Under the pieces are notes generated by a model, which was not told the origin of the DNA, did not search any database, and saw only the letters and a list, made by a program, of their open reading frames with translations. DNA of 64,000 nucleotides from Palaemon carinicauda. Its lineage: Eukaryota; Arthropoda; Malacostraca; Decapoda; Palaemonidae. Position numbers and translations under genes: made by a program. This document shows positions 23,224 through 33,871 of the stretch, piece by piece (position 1 is the stretch's first letter; every line of letters begins with the position of its first letter). The stretch is from positions 150,352,402 through 150,416,401 of the forward strand of contig NC_090731.1 in NCBI RefSeq assembly GCF_036898095.1, written 5' to 3'.

Positions 23224-25089
23224 CTTGCAGGGAGGCTTCTTGGAAAGTCCATCAACAAGTCCACCACCTCCGTGAACCATTCCCTCATCGGCCAGAACGG
23301 AGCTATCAGGATCATCCGTCCCGAATCGAGGAGGGCGAATTTCCTGACTACCAGATTGATGATCTTGAACGGGGGAAAAGCATAAGAGTCCATCCCCGTC
23401 CAATCCATCAAAAAGGCGTCTACTGCTATTGCCTCTCTGTCCGGAACTAGGGAGCAATAGATGGGGATCCTCTTGGATAAACTGGAGGCGAAAAGATCGA
23501 TGAGGGGTCTCCCCCACAGCCTCCAGAGACTCTGACAGACCTGTTGGTTGAGGGTCCATTCTGTGGGAAGGACCTGCCCTTTCCTGCTGAGCATGTCCGC
23601 CCTCACATTCTTCTGTCCCTGAACAAACCTCGTCAGCAGGCTTATCCTGTTCTCCTTCGCCCAAAGAAGGAGCTCTCTTGCTGTCTCGAAGAGAGACAGA
23701 GAGTGAGTCCCTCCTTGCTTCCTGATGTAAGCAAGAGCTGTGGTGTTGTCTGAGTTGACCTCCACAACCTTCCCAGACACCAAGTCCTTGAAGGCCTTTA
23801 GCCCCAGAAAAATGGCCATCAGCTCCTTGTTGTTGATGTGCCATCCCAGCTGAATTCCTTCCCAATAGCCTGAGACCTCCTTGCTTCCTAGTGTTGCCCC
23901 CCAGCCTGACTCTGATGCATCTGAAAACAACACTAGGTCTGGGTTCTTCTTGTGTAAGGAGATCCCTTCCCCTAACAAGGTTGGGTCCAGCCACCACTTC
24001 AGAAGAGTCTTGACTTCTATTGGAATGGGGAAGGAAAAGGAGTCTTCCTGCATCTTTCTGTTCCATGTCTTCGAGAGAAAGTGCTGAAGAGGCCTTAGGT
24101 GGAGTCTCCCCAGAGAGACAAACAGTTCGAGGGAGGATAGAGTCCCCAGCAAACTCATCCACTCCTTCGCTGTGCATCTCTTCTTGTCCAGGAAAGTTCT
24201 GACTTTTACGAGACACTTGGTCTGTCTTTCCTGAGAGGGAGAAGCCCGAAAAAGAACTGAATTCAGAACTATCCCCAAATAGAGAATAGTCTGATTCGGT
24301 CTGATCTGAGACTTCTCCCTGTTGATGACCAGGCCTAGATCCTGAGCTATCATAAAAGTCTTCCGTAAATCCTCCAGACATTTCTCCCTCGATCGTGAAC
24401 GAATCAGCCAATCGTCCAGATAGAAGGATATCCTTATCCCTTCCTGATGCAGCCAACCTGACACATTCGCCATTACCCTGGTGAAGACTTGAGGAGCCGT
24501 GCTGAGACCGAAGCAAAGAGCTCTGAATTGGAAGCACTTGCCCTCCATTACAAACCTCAGGTACTTCCTCGAAGTCGGATGGATGGGGACATGGAAATAT
24601 GCGTCCTGCAAGTCGAGGGACACCATCCAGTCCCCTGGACGTACTGACGCCAGCACCGACTGAGTCGTCTCCATGGAGAACTTTGTCTTCTCCACAAATA
24701 CGTTGAGAGCGCTGACATCCAGGACGGGTCTCCATCCGCCCGAGTTCTTGGGGACCAGAAACAGGCGATTGTAAAAGCCTGGGGAGACTAGATCCCGAAC
24801 CGGTTCTATCGCCCCCTTGTCTAGCATTTGGTTGACAAGGTCTACTAGAGCCTTCTGTTTCCCAGGATCTGAGTACTGGGCTACTAAGGCCAGCGGAGCA
24901 TCTGCGAGAGGAGGTTTTTTCAGAAAGGGGATCTTGTATCCTTCCTTGATGACTGAGAGGGACCAGGTGTCCGCCCCTCTCCTCTTCCAGGACTGCCAAA
25001 AACCTGACAGTCTTGCGCCTACTGTCTGGAGGAGACGAACTTCATTTCCTGGAGCGAGGTCTGAAAGAACCCCTGGTAGATCTTGGTCC
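23224..25089 (-). CDS. DIRS reverse transcriptase/RNase H (element N, 3'-truncated)
   Basis: Copies element RNA into DNA. The frame is open on the minus strand from upstream of 25042, where it overlaps the end of gag in another frame. The first in-frame Met is only at 24827, and homology to B extends well upstream of it ('GARLSGFWQSWKRRGAD'). RT motifs are SLDLQDAYFHVPIHP, FGLSTAPQVFT and the catalytic box SFYLDDWL. RNase H motifs are LFSDASESGWGA, HINNKELMA, VNSDNTTALAY and ADMLSR. The C-terminal 'DLFASSLSKR' and 'YAFPPFKII' region is present. The last roughly 20 residues before its stop at 23154 are read from antisense A sequence, so the true protein is cut off. Confidence 0.88.
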
Positions 25090-27678
25090 TGAATCTTGCC
25101 TTCTCCCTCTAAAATCTGATCTTGAAGTAGTCCTGCCCCGAAAGGGCTGCTGGAATCTCCTTTCCTCCCGTTTCAAAGAAGAAGGAGGGGCTGCAAAGGG
25201 CTTAAGAGCAGAACGAGATAAAAGGTCTTGGGTGGCTTTTTGGGCCAGAGAACGCGTAATGTCATTAACCAGGGACTCGGGAAAAAGATGTTGAGAGAGG
25301 GGGGCGTAAAGAAGCTCAGACTTTTGAGCATTGGTAACAGACCTAGAAGCAAAAGAGCAAAGCAGAGCTCTCTTCTTTAGGACCCCAGCTGAGAACAGAG
25401 CAGCCAACTCATTCGCCCCATCTCTGAGGGCCTTATCCATACAGGACATAATGCTGGTAAGGTCCCTAGATCCATCCATCTGTTCAGTTTTCCTTGCGAG
25501 AGTCCCAAGCGACCAGTCTAGGAAACTAAAAACCTCAAAGGCTCTAAAAATACCTTTGACGAGATGATCCAGGTCCGACATTGACCACATGACCTTGGCT
25601 GAGTTGAGAGCATGCCTTCTAGCAGAGTCCACTAAACCAGAGAAGTCACCCTTGGAGGAGGAAGGCACTCCCAGACCCAAAGGTTCTCCAGTTGCATACC
25701 ACATACCCGCTCTTGAAGCAAGACGAGCTGGTGGAAACGAGAAGGAAGTCTTAACTGTTTGTCTCCGCTCCATCATCCAGTCATCAATCTTCGTGAGAGC
25801 CTTCCTTGCGGAGATAGACAGCTTCATCTTGATGAAGGCCGACTGTTTCTTGGCCTTCTTTCTGTTAAATTGGGACTGAGGAGATTGAGGGGCAGCAGGT
25901 TGGAATTCCTCTCCAAAAAGTTCAAGAAGGGAGCGAGAGAGAACTTTGTAATCTCCCACAGCGTCGGCAGGATTATCATCGTCATCAGAAACATCCTCGA
26001 GGGCCTGATCCACATCTGCAATATCCTTCGAAAGAGAAGGATCCTTAGAACCCGACAAGGGCAAATCAAAGGCATCATCCTGCAAAAGACGGGTTGCATC
26101 CTGGAGTCCCGCGCTAGAAGAATCCTTGGAACGAGAGGCAGTATCGTCCCGAAGAGGCAGGGTGGTATCGCCCTGGGACCGAGAACGAGAGGCAGAGTCG
26201 TTCTGTCGTCGAGAGCGAGAGGCGGTATCGTCGTGGCGGCGAGAATGAGAGGCGGTATCGTCGTGGCGGCGAGAATGAGAGGCGGTATCGTCGTGGCGTC
26301 GTGAACGAGAGGCGGTATCGTCGTGGCGTCGAGAACTAGGGTCGGTATCGTCGTGGCGTCGTGAACGAGAGGAGGTATCGTCGTGGCGAAGCGAACGAGA
26401 GGAGGTATCGTCGTGGCGAAGCGAACGAGAGGAGGTATCGTCGTGTCGAAGCGAACGGGAGGCGGTATCGTCTTGGTATCGAGAACGAGAAGCAGCGTCG
26501 TTCGATAAGGTATCGTCCCGGTATCGAGAACGAGAAAACGTATCGCCCTGGTATCGCGAAGAAGTATCGCCTGGCGAAAGCACACATTCCTCATCCTGGC
26601 GTAGAGAGGGAGAAGTTCTCTTTAAAGAAGAACTCCGTTCTCTCTTAGAAGCAGACTTCTTAATCGGCAACGAGTCGTCTTTACGTCTGTCAGACTGGGC
26701 GTGAGGGCGGCTAAAGGCTTGTACTAAAGTCAAAAGTTGTTCCTGCATGACAGACATAAAGGATTTAGCAACATCAGCTGGGTCTTGCGGACCCGAAGGG
26801 GGGGGCTGACGAATAACACTCGTATCTTCGGCAGCAGGCTTCGTCCTTTTCACAGGCACGGAGTCGAAATCATCCTCCAACGGACAAGGTTCATAACTGC
26901 TAGAACCGGGAGAGAAAGAACGAGACCGTTCGTCGCGGTTCCATCTCCTCTTAGTAGGTCTTGAAGCTTCATACTTCCATTTACGTCTGGACGAATTCGG
27001 AGAAGAAAACAACACATCCGACTCGTCTTTCCCGTGACGGTCAAGAGCAGCCTGGGAATAGACAACAGAACTGTCTGAGGCGACGGCTGACCGAGGGTAC
27101 GTACCTCTCACCCCCTTTCGGTCATCGACGTACCTTCTCCCTTGGTCCTGGGAGCTTGGTAGAGGTCTAGGCCTAGGGGTATGACAGATTCGGTCGGTCG
27201 CCACCTCCACTGCACTAACACAAGCACTTTCACTTTCCTTACCTTTAAAGGCCTCCAGCTGTTCTTTAATGGCCTTCAACTCGGCCGCCAGGCTAGCGTA
27301 CCGAGGGTCATCCGTAGATACGGAACCTGTAGGAGGTGCAGGAGTTACTACCTCAAGGGAAGGATCAACTTCCAAAGAGGAATCAATAATAGGATCAATA
27401 GATAAATCTACGCTAAGTTCGTCTTCCTTACCACTAACAGACTTAGACTTAGACCTAGAAGCTCTCCTAACTCTATCGAGCTCTAGCTTACGCACATAGC
27501 GCTTCATAATTAACCAATCTTTCTCATCCAAAACCTTACATTCCCCACACCTATTATCAAGGGCACAAACAAAACCCCTACAATGAGAACAAACAGTGTG
27601 AGGATCAACCGCCATTTTGGGTAGTCTCACCTTACATTCCTCATTCGCACAGATACGGTAATGACTCTTTTCACTCAT
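25042..27678 (-). CDS. DIRS gag with 10-residue repeat array (element N)
   Basis: An intact 878-residue frame. I chose Met at 27678 (MSEKSHYR) because it aligns with the gag starts of A and B; the frame extends 12 codons further upstream. The N-terminal Cys module matches A and B in spacing, with DPHTVC inside it. The middle (encoded by about 26120-26580) consists of 10-residue repeats of the type RHDDTASRSR. The C-terminal third resembles B gag (the 'GMWYATGEPLGLGVPS' block and a helical region). It ends in an Arg/Gly-rich tail (FRGRTTSRSDFRGRR), likely RNA-binding. Confidence 0.88.
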   Translation of the reverse strand: MSEKSHYRICANEECKVRLPKMAVDPHTVCSHCRGFVCALDNRCGECKVLDEKDWLIMKRYVRKLELDRVRRASRSKSKSVSGKEDELSVDLSIDPIIDSSLEVDPSLEVVTPAPPTGSVSTDDPRYASLAAELKAIKEQLEAFKGKESESACVSAVEVATDRICHTPRPRPLPSSQDQGRRYVDDRKGVRGTYPRSAVASDSSVVYSQAALDRHGKDESDVLFSSPNSSRRKWKYEASRPTKRRWNRDERSRSFSPGSSSYEPCPLEDDFDSVPVKRTKPAAEDTSVIRQPPPSGPQDPADVAKSFMSVMQEQLLTLVQAFSRPHAQSDRRKDDSLPIKKSASKRERSSSLKRTSPSLRQDEECVLSPGDTSSRYQGDTFSRSRYRDDTLSNDAASRSRYQDDTASRSLRHDDTSSRSLRHDDTSSRSLRHDDTSSRSRRHDDTDPSSRRHDDTASRSRRHDDTASHSRRHDDTASHSRRHDDTASRSRRQNDSASRSRSQGDTTLPLRDDTASRSKDSSSAGLQDATRLLQDDAFDLPLSGSKDPSLSKDIADVDQALEDVSDDDDNPADAVGDYKVLSRSLLELFGEEFQPAAPQSPQSQFNRKKAKKQSAFIKMKLSISARKALTKIDDWMMERRQTVKTSFSFPPARLASRAGMWYATGEPLGLGVPSSSKGDFSGLVDSARRHALNSAKVMWSMSDLDHLVKGIFRAFEVFSFLDWSLGTLARKTEQMDGSRDLTSIMSCMDKALRDGANELAALFSAGVLKKRALLCSFASRSVTNAQKSELLYAPLSQHLFPESLVNDITRSLAQKATQDLLSRSALKPFAAPPSSLKREERRFQQPFRGRTTSRSDFRGRRQDSGPRSTRGSFRPRSRK
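26120..26580 (-). repeat. 30-bp coding minisatellite in N gag
   Basis: On the + strand the unit is about 30 bp and built on 'gaggcggtatcgtcgtggc'. There are roughly ten clear copies at 26215-26500 with degenerate copies on both sides. The unit length is a multiple of three and every copy stays in the gag frame, giving R/S/D/T-rich decapeptides. Confidence 0.9.
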
Positions 27679-27889
27679 AATGAAAAACAGCAAAAAAAAG
27701 CTAAGAGAAAACAAAATACAACGATCGCCAAAACCCCAAATCAGAGTACTTCACCAAAAAAGCAGACTGGTACACCGAGCAGGGAAAGCGAAGAAAAACT
27801 CTTAATGACGGACCAACGTGTTATCGATCCGGCCGGCAGAGATGAACTGAAGAACAGAAAACGGGAATGATTCCTCCTACCACCCTTTA

Positions 27890-28030
27890 ACGGGTGTTAC
27901 CACCCAACCACCACAAGGCGGTTGCCTAGTTTTAGAAAAATTCTGCCGAAATAGAGATAATTAGCTATGTATATATAACTGCCAGGTAAGTATTCACAAA
28001 ACTTTGTTTTATCATAAAAACTCCATATTT
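27890..28030 (-). repeat. Left terminus of element N
   Basis: On the + strand it ends 'gccaggtaagtattcac' plus an AT-rich tail at 28030, where similarity to B gag resumes ('tgttggactcc'). By position and sequence type it is the left inverted repeat. Its partner is absent because N is truncated. Confidence 0.65.
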
Positions 28031-28578
28031 GTTGGACTCCTTCGGATTTAGACCATCTGATGAAAGGAGTATTCAGAGCGTTCGAAGTTTTTAACTTTTT
28101 GGACTGGTGTTTGGGAGCGTTGAGCAGGAAGACCTCCCCTTCTGACAAGGAAACTTCCATGCTCATAATGTCCTGCATGGACAAAGCCATACGGGACGGT
28201 TCTAGTGAGCTTGCGGCTTCTTTCGTTTCCGGGGTCCTCAAGAAACGGGAACACCTTTGCTCCTTCTTGTCAGACGGAGTAACCCCATGTCAAAGATCGG
28301 AGCTTATGTTTGCTCCTCTCTCGAAGTGCCTCTTCCCCGAGGAGTTGATCAAGGAGATTGCTGCCTCCTTGATTCAAAAAGACACACATGACCTGGTTGC
28401 GTCATCCGCACGCAAAGCCACCCCTTTGCCCTCCGTGTCTAGACCCAGGATGGATACTCCAGCGTCAAGGTTCATTCCGCCCTTTCGTGGCAGAGCCTCC
28501 AGCAGAGGAGGTGCTCGTGCCGAAGGTCAACGTGGGAGCAAGAAGAAAGGTTCCAAGTCCTTTAGAGGCAGAGTCTGA
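28031..28578 (+). pseudogene. DIRS gag, 3' part (copy A)
   Basis: About 180 residues colinear with the C-terminus of B gag, from 'DHLMKGVFRAFEVFNFLDW' to the basic end 'KKKGSKSFRGRV'. It resumes after element N in a different frame from the 5' part, so no full-length Gag can be made from A. The tail is rich in RGR/RGG, typical of nucleic-acid binding. The RT frame overlaps its last 190 bp, as in B. Confidence 0.85.
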
Positions 28579-30642
28579 CTGCCACCTTCTTCAGACAGCA
28601 GCGGGAGCCAGGCTCAAGAACTACTGGCAGGCCTGGGAGAACAGGGGCGCAGACGCACAGTCTGTGAAGTTACTCAGAGAGGGGTACAAGATTCCATTCT
28701 TGCGCAAGCCCCCTCTAGCAACAACTCCCATCGACCTCTCTCCCAGGTACAGAGAGGAGGACAAGAGACTAGCTTTGCAGCAAGAGGTGTCTCTCTTACT
28801 ACAAAAGGGAGCGGTAGTCAAAGTCCGGGACCATCAATCCCCGGGCTTCTACAACCGTCTCTTCTTAGTCGTGAAGAAGACAGGAGGGTGGAGACCGGTG
28901 CTAGACGTCAGTGCTCTGAATGTCTTTGTCACAAAGCAGACGTTCGCCATGGAGACGACAAAGTCGGTTCTAGCATCGGTCAGGAAGGAAGATTGGATGG
29001 TCTCTTTAGACCTCAAGGACGCTTACTTTCACGTCTCCATCCACCCAGATTCCCAACCTTTTCTAAGGTTCGTTTACGGGAAGGTTGTATTCCATTTTCA
29101 AGCCCTGTGCTTTGGCCTAAGCACGGCGCCTCTTGTTTTTACGAAACTGATGAGGAATATTGCCAAATTCCTGCATTTAGCAGACATCAGAGCCTCCCTC
29201 TATTTGGACGACTGGCTTCTAAGAGCTTCGTCAAGTCGTCGCTGTCTGGAGAATCTAAAGTGGACTCTGGATCTGACCAAGGAATTGGGTCTCCTGGTCA
29301 ATATGGAAAAGTCCCAACTCGTCCCATCCCAAACTATAGTGTACCTAGGAATGGAGATTCAGAGTCAAGCTTTTCGGGCTTTTCCGTCGGCCCCCAGAAT
29401 CAGTCAAGCCCAAAAATGCATCCAGAACATGCTAATGAAGGACCGATGTTCAGTCAGACAGTGGATGAGTCTGATAGGGACGCTTTCATCACTGGACCAG
29501 TTCATTGCGTTAGGGAGACTGCACCTCCGACCCCTTCAATTTCACCTAGCTGTTCACTGGAGAAAGGACAAGACGCTAGAAGCGGTCTCGATCCCTATTT
29601 CCGAGAAGATGAAGTCTTCACTGACTTGGTGGAAGGACAACATTCACCTCAGAGAGGGTCTGCCACTGGCTGTTCAGACCCCCGACCACGTTCTCTTCTC
29701 GGACGCATCGGACACGGGCTGGGGTGCGACATTAGACGGTCGGGAATGCTCGGGCACGTGGAACGCGGATCAAAGAACGTTACATATCAACTGCAAGGAG
29801 CTACTGGCAGTTCATCTGGCCTTGAGAAGCTTCAAGTCCCTCCTTCTAGACAAGGTGGTGGAGGTGAACTCCGACAACACCACAGCCTTGGCGTACATCT
29901 CCAAGCAAGGAGGGACTCATTCGATGACGTTATACGAGATCGCAAGGGACCTCCTCACCTGGTCAAGAGATCTAAACCTGTCTCTAGTAACGAGGTTCAT
30001 TCAAGGCAACATGAATGTCATGGCAGACCGCCTCAGCCGGAAGAGCCAAATCATCCCAACAGAATGGACCCTTCACATGAATGTATGCAAGAGACTATGG
30101 GCCTTGTGGGGCCAACCTACCATAGATCTATTTGCAACCTCGATGACCAAGAGGCTCCCAATTTATTGCTCGCCGATTCCGGACCCAGCAGCAGTTCATA
30201 TACTGTAGATGCCTTTCTTCTGGATTGGTCCCATCTAGACCTTTATGCATTCCCCCCGTTCAAGATTGTCAACAGAGTACTGCAGAAGTTCGCCTCTCAC
30301 GAAGGGACAAGGTTGACGTTGGTTGCTCCCCTCTGGCCCGCGAGAGAATGGTTCACCGAGGTACTGCAATGGCTAGTGGACGTTCCCAGAACACTTCCTC
30401 TAAGAGTGGACCTTCTGCATCAGCCGCACGTAAAGAAGGTACACCCAAGCCTCCACGCTCTTCGTCTGACTGCCTTCAGACTATCGAAAGACTCTCGAGA
30501 GCTAGAGGCTTTTCGAAGGAGGCAGCCAGAGCGATTGCTAGAGCAAGGAGGACATCCACTCTTAAAGTCTACCAGTCGAAGTGGGAAGTCTTCCGAAGCT
30601 GGTGCAAGTCGGTATCAGTATCCTCAACCAGTACCTCTGTAA
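28388..30642 (+). pseudogene. DIRS reverse transcriptase/RNase H (copy A, one frameshift)
   Basis: The frame from 28388 (MTWLRHPH, a start conserved in B) reads through RT motifs SLDLKDAYFHV, FGLSTAPLVFT and SLYLDDWL, then RNase H LFSDASDTGWGA, HINCKELLA, VNSDNTTALAY and ADRLSR. At about 30200-30204 a 5-bp insertion relative to B ('catatactgtag' for 'cacgtag') causes a stop at 30206-30208. The rest (VDAFLLDWSHLDLYAFPPF to QPVPL) continues in the next frame to 30642. B is intact at this site, so the insertion is a lesion in A. Confidence 0.9.
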
Positions 30643-31541
30643 CTCAGATAGCTGACTTCCTTTTATACCTAAGGAAGGAAAGATCTCTTTCAGCTCCCAC
30701 GATCAAGGGTTACAGAAGCATGTTGGCAGCAGTCTTCCGTCACAGAGGCTTAGATCTTTCCAACAATAAAGATCTACAGGACCTCCTTAAGTCTTTTGAG
30801 ACCTCGAAGGAGCGTCGTTTGGCCACACCAGGTTGGAATTTAGACGTGGTACTAAGATTCCTTATGTCAGAAAGGTTCGAGCCGCTACAATCAGCCTCCT
30901 TTAAAGATCTCACTTTGAAGACTCTTTTCCTCGTCTGCTTAGCAACAGCTAAAAGAGTCAGTGAGATACACGCCTTCAGCAGGAACATCGGATTTTCATC
31001 TGAAACGGCTACATGTTCCTTACAGCTTGGTTTTCTAGCCAAAAACGAACTCCCTTCTCGTCCTTGGCCTAAATCGTTCGATATTCCAAGCCTTTCTAAT
31101 TTGGTTGGAAATGAACGAGAAAGAGTCTTATGCCCTGTTAGAGCTCTTAAGTACTATTTGAGACGAACTAAATCTTTACGAGGGCAGTCAGAAGCTTTAT
31201 GGTGCGCTATTAAGAAACCTTCTTTACCTATGTCGAAGAATGCAGTTTCCTATTATATCAGACTTTTGATTCGAGAAGCTCATTCCCATCCGAATGAGAA
31301 AGACCATGCTTTGCTGAAGGTAAGGACACATGAAGTTAGAGCTGTCGCAACTTCAGTGGCCTTCAAACAAAACAGATCTCTGCAGAGTATAATGGACGCA
31401 ACCTATTGGAGAAGCAAGTCAGTGTTCGCGTCATTTTATCTTAAAGATGTCCAGTCTCTTTACGAGAACTGCTACACCCTGGGACCATTCGTAGCAGCGA
31501 GTGCAGTAGTGGGTGAGGGCTCAACCACTACATTCCCCTAA
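30348..31541 (+). CDS. DIRS tyrosine recombinase (copy A)
   Basis: 398 residues from the Met in 'MVHRGTAMAS', a start also present in B. In A the frame is open back to 30225, just after the 5-bp insertion. An N-terminal SAM-like/core-binding region ('ARRTSTLKVYQSKWEVF', 'TIKGYRSMLAAVFRHRG') precedes the catalytic domain. Catalytic candidates are Arg in 'LATAKRVSEI', HxxR as HEVR in 'RTHEVRAVATS', Trp in 'TYWRSKS' and Tyr in 'FASFYL'. The protein would join circular element DNA to the target. The frame is intact and all candidate residues are present. It overlaps the 3' end of the RT frame by about 295 bp. Confidence 0.9.
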   Translation: MVHRGTAMASGRSQNTSSKSGPSASAARKEGTPKPPRSSSDCLQTIERLSRARGFSKEAARAIARARRTSTLKVYQSKWEVFRSWCKSVSVSSTSTSVTQIADFLLYLRKERSLSAPTIKGYRSMLAAVFRHRGLDLSNNKDLQDLLKSFETSKERRLATPGWNLDVVLRFLMSERFEPLQSASFKDLTLKTLFLVCLATAKRVSEIHAFSRNIGFSSETATCSLQLGFLAKNELPSRPWPKSFDIPSLSNLVGNERERVLCPVRALKYYLRRTKSLRGQSEALWCAIKKPSLPMSKNAVSYYIRLLIREAHSHPNEKDHALLKVRTHEVRAVATSVAFKQNRSLQSIMDATYWRSKSVFASFYLKDVQSLYENCYTLGPFVAASAVVGEGSTTTFP

Positions 31542-31947
31542 TCCCATAACCTTTTTAATCTTTCTCTTGAAATGTTTTTTTATTGTTGTTTTTGGGTTGT
31601 CCGGAAGGCTAAGAAGCCTTTCGCATCCTGGTTGATTTGGCGGGTGGTCAAATTCTTTTCTTGAGAAGCGCCTAGATTAGAGGTTTTGATGAGGTCCTTT
31701 AGTATGGGTTGCAACCCTTCATACTTCAGCTCCTAAGAGTCGCTCAGCATCCTATGAGGATCGCGAGGCTCAGTAAGGAAGACGTACTTAAAAAGGCAGA
31801 GTAATTGTTCAAGTCGACTTCCTTACCAGGTACTTATTTATTTTATGTTTGTTATTTTGAATAACTGCTAAAATGAAATACAAAATACTTAGCTCTTAAA
31901 TGTAAACATATAATGCTGGTCTCTACCCACCCCCCTGGGTGTGAATC

Positions 31948-32282
31948 AGCTTATATGATCACCGGCTAAGTTTAATATTGAAAAATGTTATTTTCATTAG
32001 TAAAATAAATTTTTGAATATACTTACCCGGGGATCATATATTAAAGGACCCTCCCTTCCTCCCCAATAGAGACCCAGTGGACCGAGGAGAAAATTGGTTC
32101 TGTGTTTACTTGGAGTACTTGAGTACCTGCGCGACAGATGGCGCTGTTGATGTACACCCCCTACCTGTATAGCGATCGCTGGCGTATTTTGTCCTTAGGT
32201 TTTTCTGTCGGGCAGCAGAGCTGACAGCTTATATGATCACCGGGTAAGTATATTCAAAAATTTATTTTACTAATGAAAATAA
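31948..32282 (+). repeat. Internal complementary region and right inverted repeat of A
   Basis: Bases 31948-32040 contain the complement of the left end ('ggctaagtttaatattgaaa') directly followed by the complement of the right end ('aaaataaatttttgaatata', then 'cttacccgg'). The right repeat 32087-32282 mirrors 21015-21193 and ends 'cgggtaagtatattcaaaaa' plus a tail that is specific to the right end. Confidence 0.88.
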
Positions 32283-33871
32283 AATTTTTAGAAAATTCTG
32301 AAATTCTGATGTGTTGCAAATTTTATGTTAAAGAAACACACAACAATATATTTTATCTTAAAGCCATACAATACTTATTTCTGCCCATTAATCTCCTTAT
32401 TGTTTAAGCAACCTTTATTTTCCATCATATCCAATCAACATTTGCCTACATTTGTGGCTGTGAATGTTCCCAAGCTCAGTTTTTTGTCTAAGAGAAAGAG
32501 AAAGTTTTGGGATTTAATGCCCGTGCTACCTGGAATCACAGCTATATGTTAATTACCCCAACACATTTTTTAAGTGTGTAGCACCATTGCTATCCATATC
32601 CGTAACGCACCCTATTCTAAAGCATTATTTCTCTGGTCATCAACAAATTCATGTGTACTGTAAATTTTACAGTTTGGTAGGTACTTCTATTATCTGTGTC
32701 ATCCTCAAGTTATCTGGCTTGGTGATATTTCTGACCTTTTCTGTTCCTCAAACATCAAGGATCTGAATGTCTTGAAAATTTTATTACTGTTTCCACAGAG
32801 CATTGATAAAGAACTCTGAAAAGTTAACATGAACAGCAAATACACACACTATTCAAGCAAGGCAATTCAGTATCTTCATCAAGACTGTAGACATCATCCA
32901 GAATAAAGGAGTCGGTTACCTCCAAACATCAAACACATACAGGAGAGAGTACCTAGTATGCCTTCTAGATACAGTAGTTGTATGCCTCAATCCCCAACTG
33001 ATCACCTCCAGCGAAGAGGCAGAAGTTACTATTTAGTCCCTGGAACGAGAGTATATTTATGGTTGTAGATGGAAGTGAAGGCAATGTCCTTAAAGGGACA
33101 AGTAATCATACTTTGTGCATTTTCCAGAAATTTTAGAGATCTTGGCTTGGGAAAATAGTGGATCTATGGCTGTTAGAAGTTGTCAAGGTTGAAAACAAAT
33201 CTTGCTTTTTGGAGTAAAGTTACTCTTTATGCAACCAGTAGATGGCAGGACATACACTGGTGACACTAAAATATTTAAGGCTATAAAGGGGGGAGAGTGA
33301 GGGGAGGTAGGTGTAGTCAGGACTGAACAATCACTTGCTGTTTCAAGCTTGGGGCAACACGAGGTTAACATCTGATTGTCGACCGCATCCCGCTGAACGA
33401 GTTTTAATAGGAAAGCCCTGTTGGGATGCAGACAGCAAAATTCCCCTGCAGGGAGTTAGTGCTGTTAGTACACCTCAAACAGTGCACTCTAGGTGTAACT
33501 TAAGGGCTTTGCAGTTTCTTTTTGGACACAAGCTGCACTCAATTTTTAGCCTTATATTATGCCTCCATTCTTGCTTCCTTCCTTCCATTTTGCTGGCAAG
33601 TTTGTTAACTTAGCTTTTGTACTGCAACTGTGAGATTTTCCCCCCAGCACATGGGTGCTAAATAACCTCCCAAGCCCCAGTGTTGGTCCTGGCCCAAATT
33701 CATAAATCCAGTCCAATTCATCAGCAGATTCCTCTCAGTTGACTGGAAGAGCCCTGAAGTCAACATTAGGTTTCTTACACCTTTTAGCATTTTACCACTC
33801 ATATGAGGCTAGCTTTATTTAAATCAACTACCAATCACTGTAGTAAGTATAAAAAGTCATCAGGGAGAAGA
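32283..33871 (+). other. Rab27 intron 3 between elements A and F3
   Basis: AT-rich, with a GC-richer patch at 33290-33480 that has no open frame above 92 codons and no recognisable product. No repeat match elsewhere in the window. Confidence 0.6.

Larger units (their letters stand above)
23224..28030 (-). mobile_element. DIRS-type element N, antisense and 3'-truncated, nested in A
   Basis: Read on the minus strand, it has a left terminus (28030 down to about 27890, starting in AT-rich sequence then 'aatacttacctggcag'), gag (27678-25042) and RT/RNase H (about 25089-23224). It then stops just before the recombinase frame would begin. It lacks the recombinase, internal complementary region and right repeat. 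Relative to B, element A lacks about 50 bp at the insertion site. N is a clearly different subfamily from A and B: its RT is recognisably homologous but well diverged. Confidence 0.85.
21015..32282 (+). mobile_element. DIRS-type retrotransposon A (interrupted by element N)
   Basis: About 6.4 kb of its own sequence plus the 4.8 kb insertion N. Order: left inverted repeat (21015-21193), gag (21404-23223 and 28031-28578), RT/RNase H (28388-30642, with a 5-bp frameshift), tyrosine recombinase (to 31541), internal complementary region (31948-32040) and right inverted repeat (32087-32282). The two inverted repeats differ at about one position over 160 bp, so the insertion is either recent or homogenised. 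It is closely similar to B throughout. No target-site duplication was seen, as expected for recombinase-mediated insertion. Confidence 0.9.

Noticed and set aside
22810..24999. Minus-strand frame of 729 codons as a separate gene
   Set aside because: It overlaps the reverse transcriptase of N in another frame, has no recognisable domain, and crosses the N/A junction; treated as an overprinted frame.
25824..26594. Other open frames across the 30-bp array (including + strand 25759-26304)
   Set aside because: Simple repeats whose unit is a multiple of three stay open in several frames; only the gag frame has homology.
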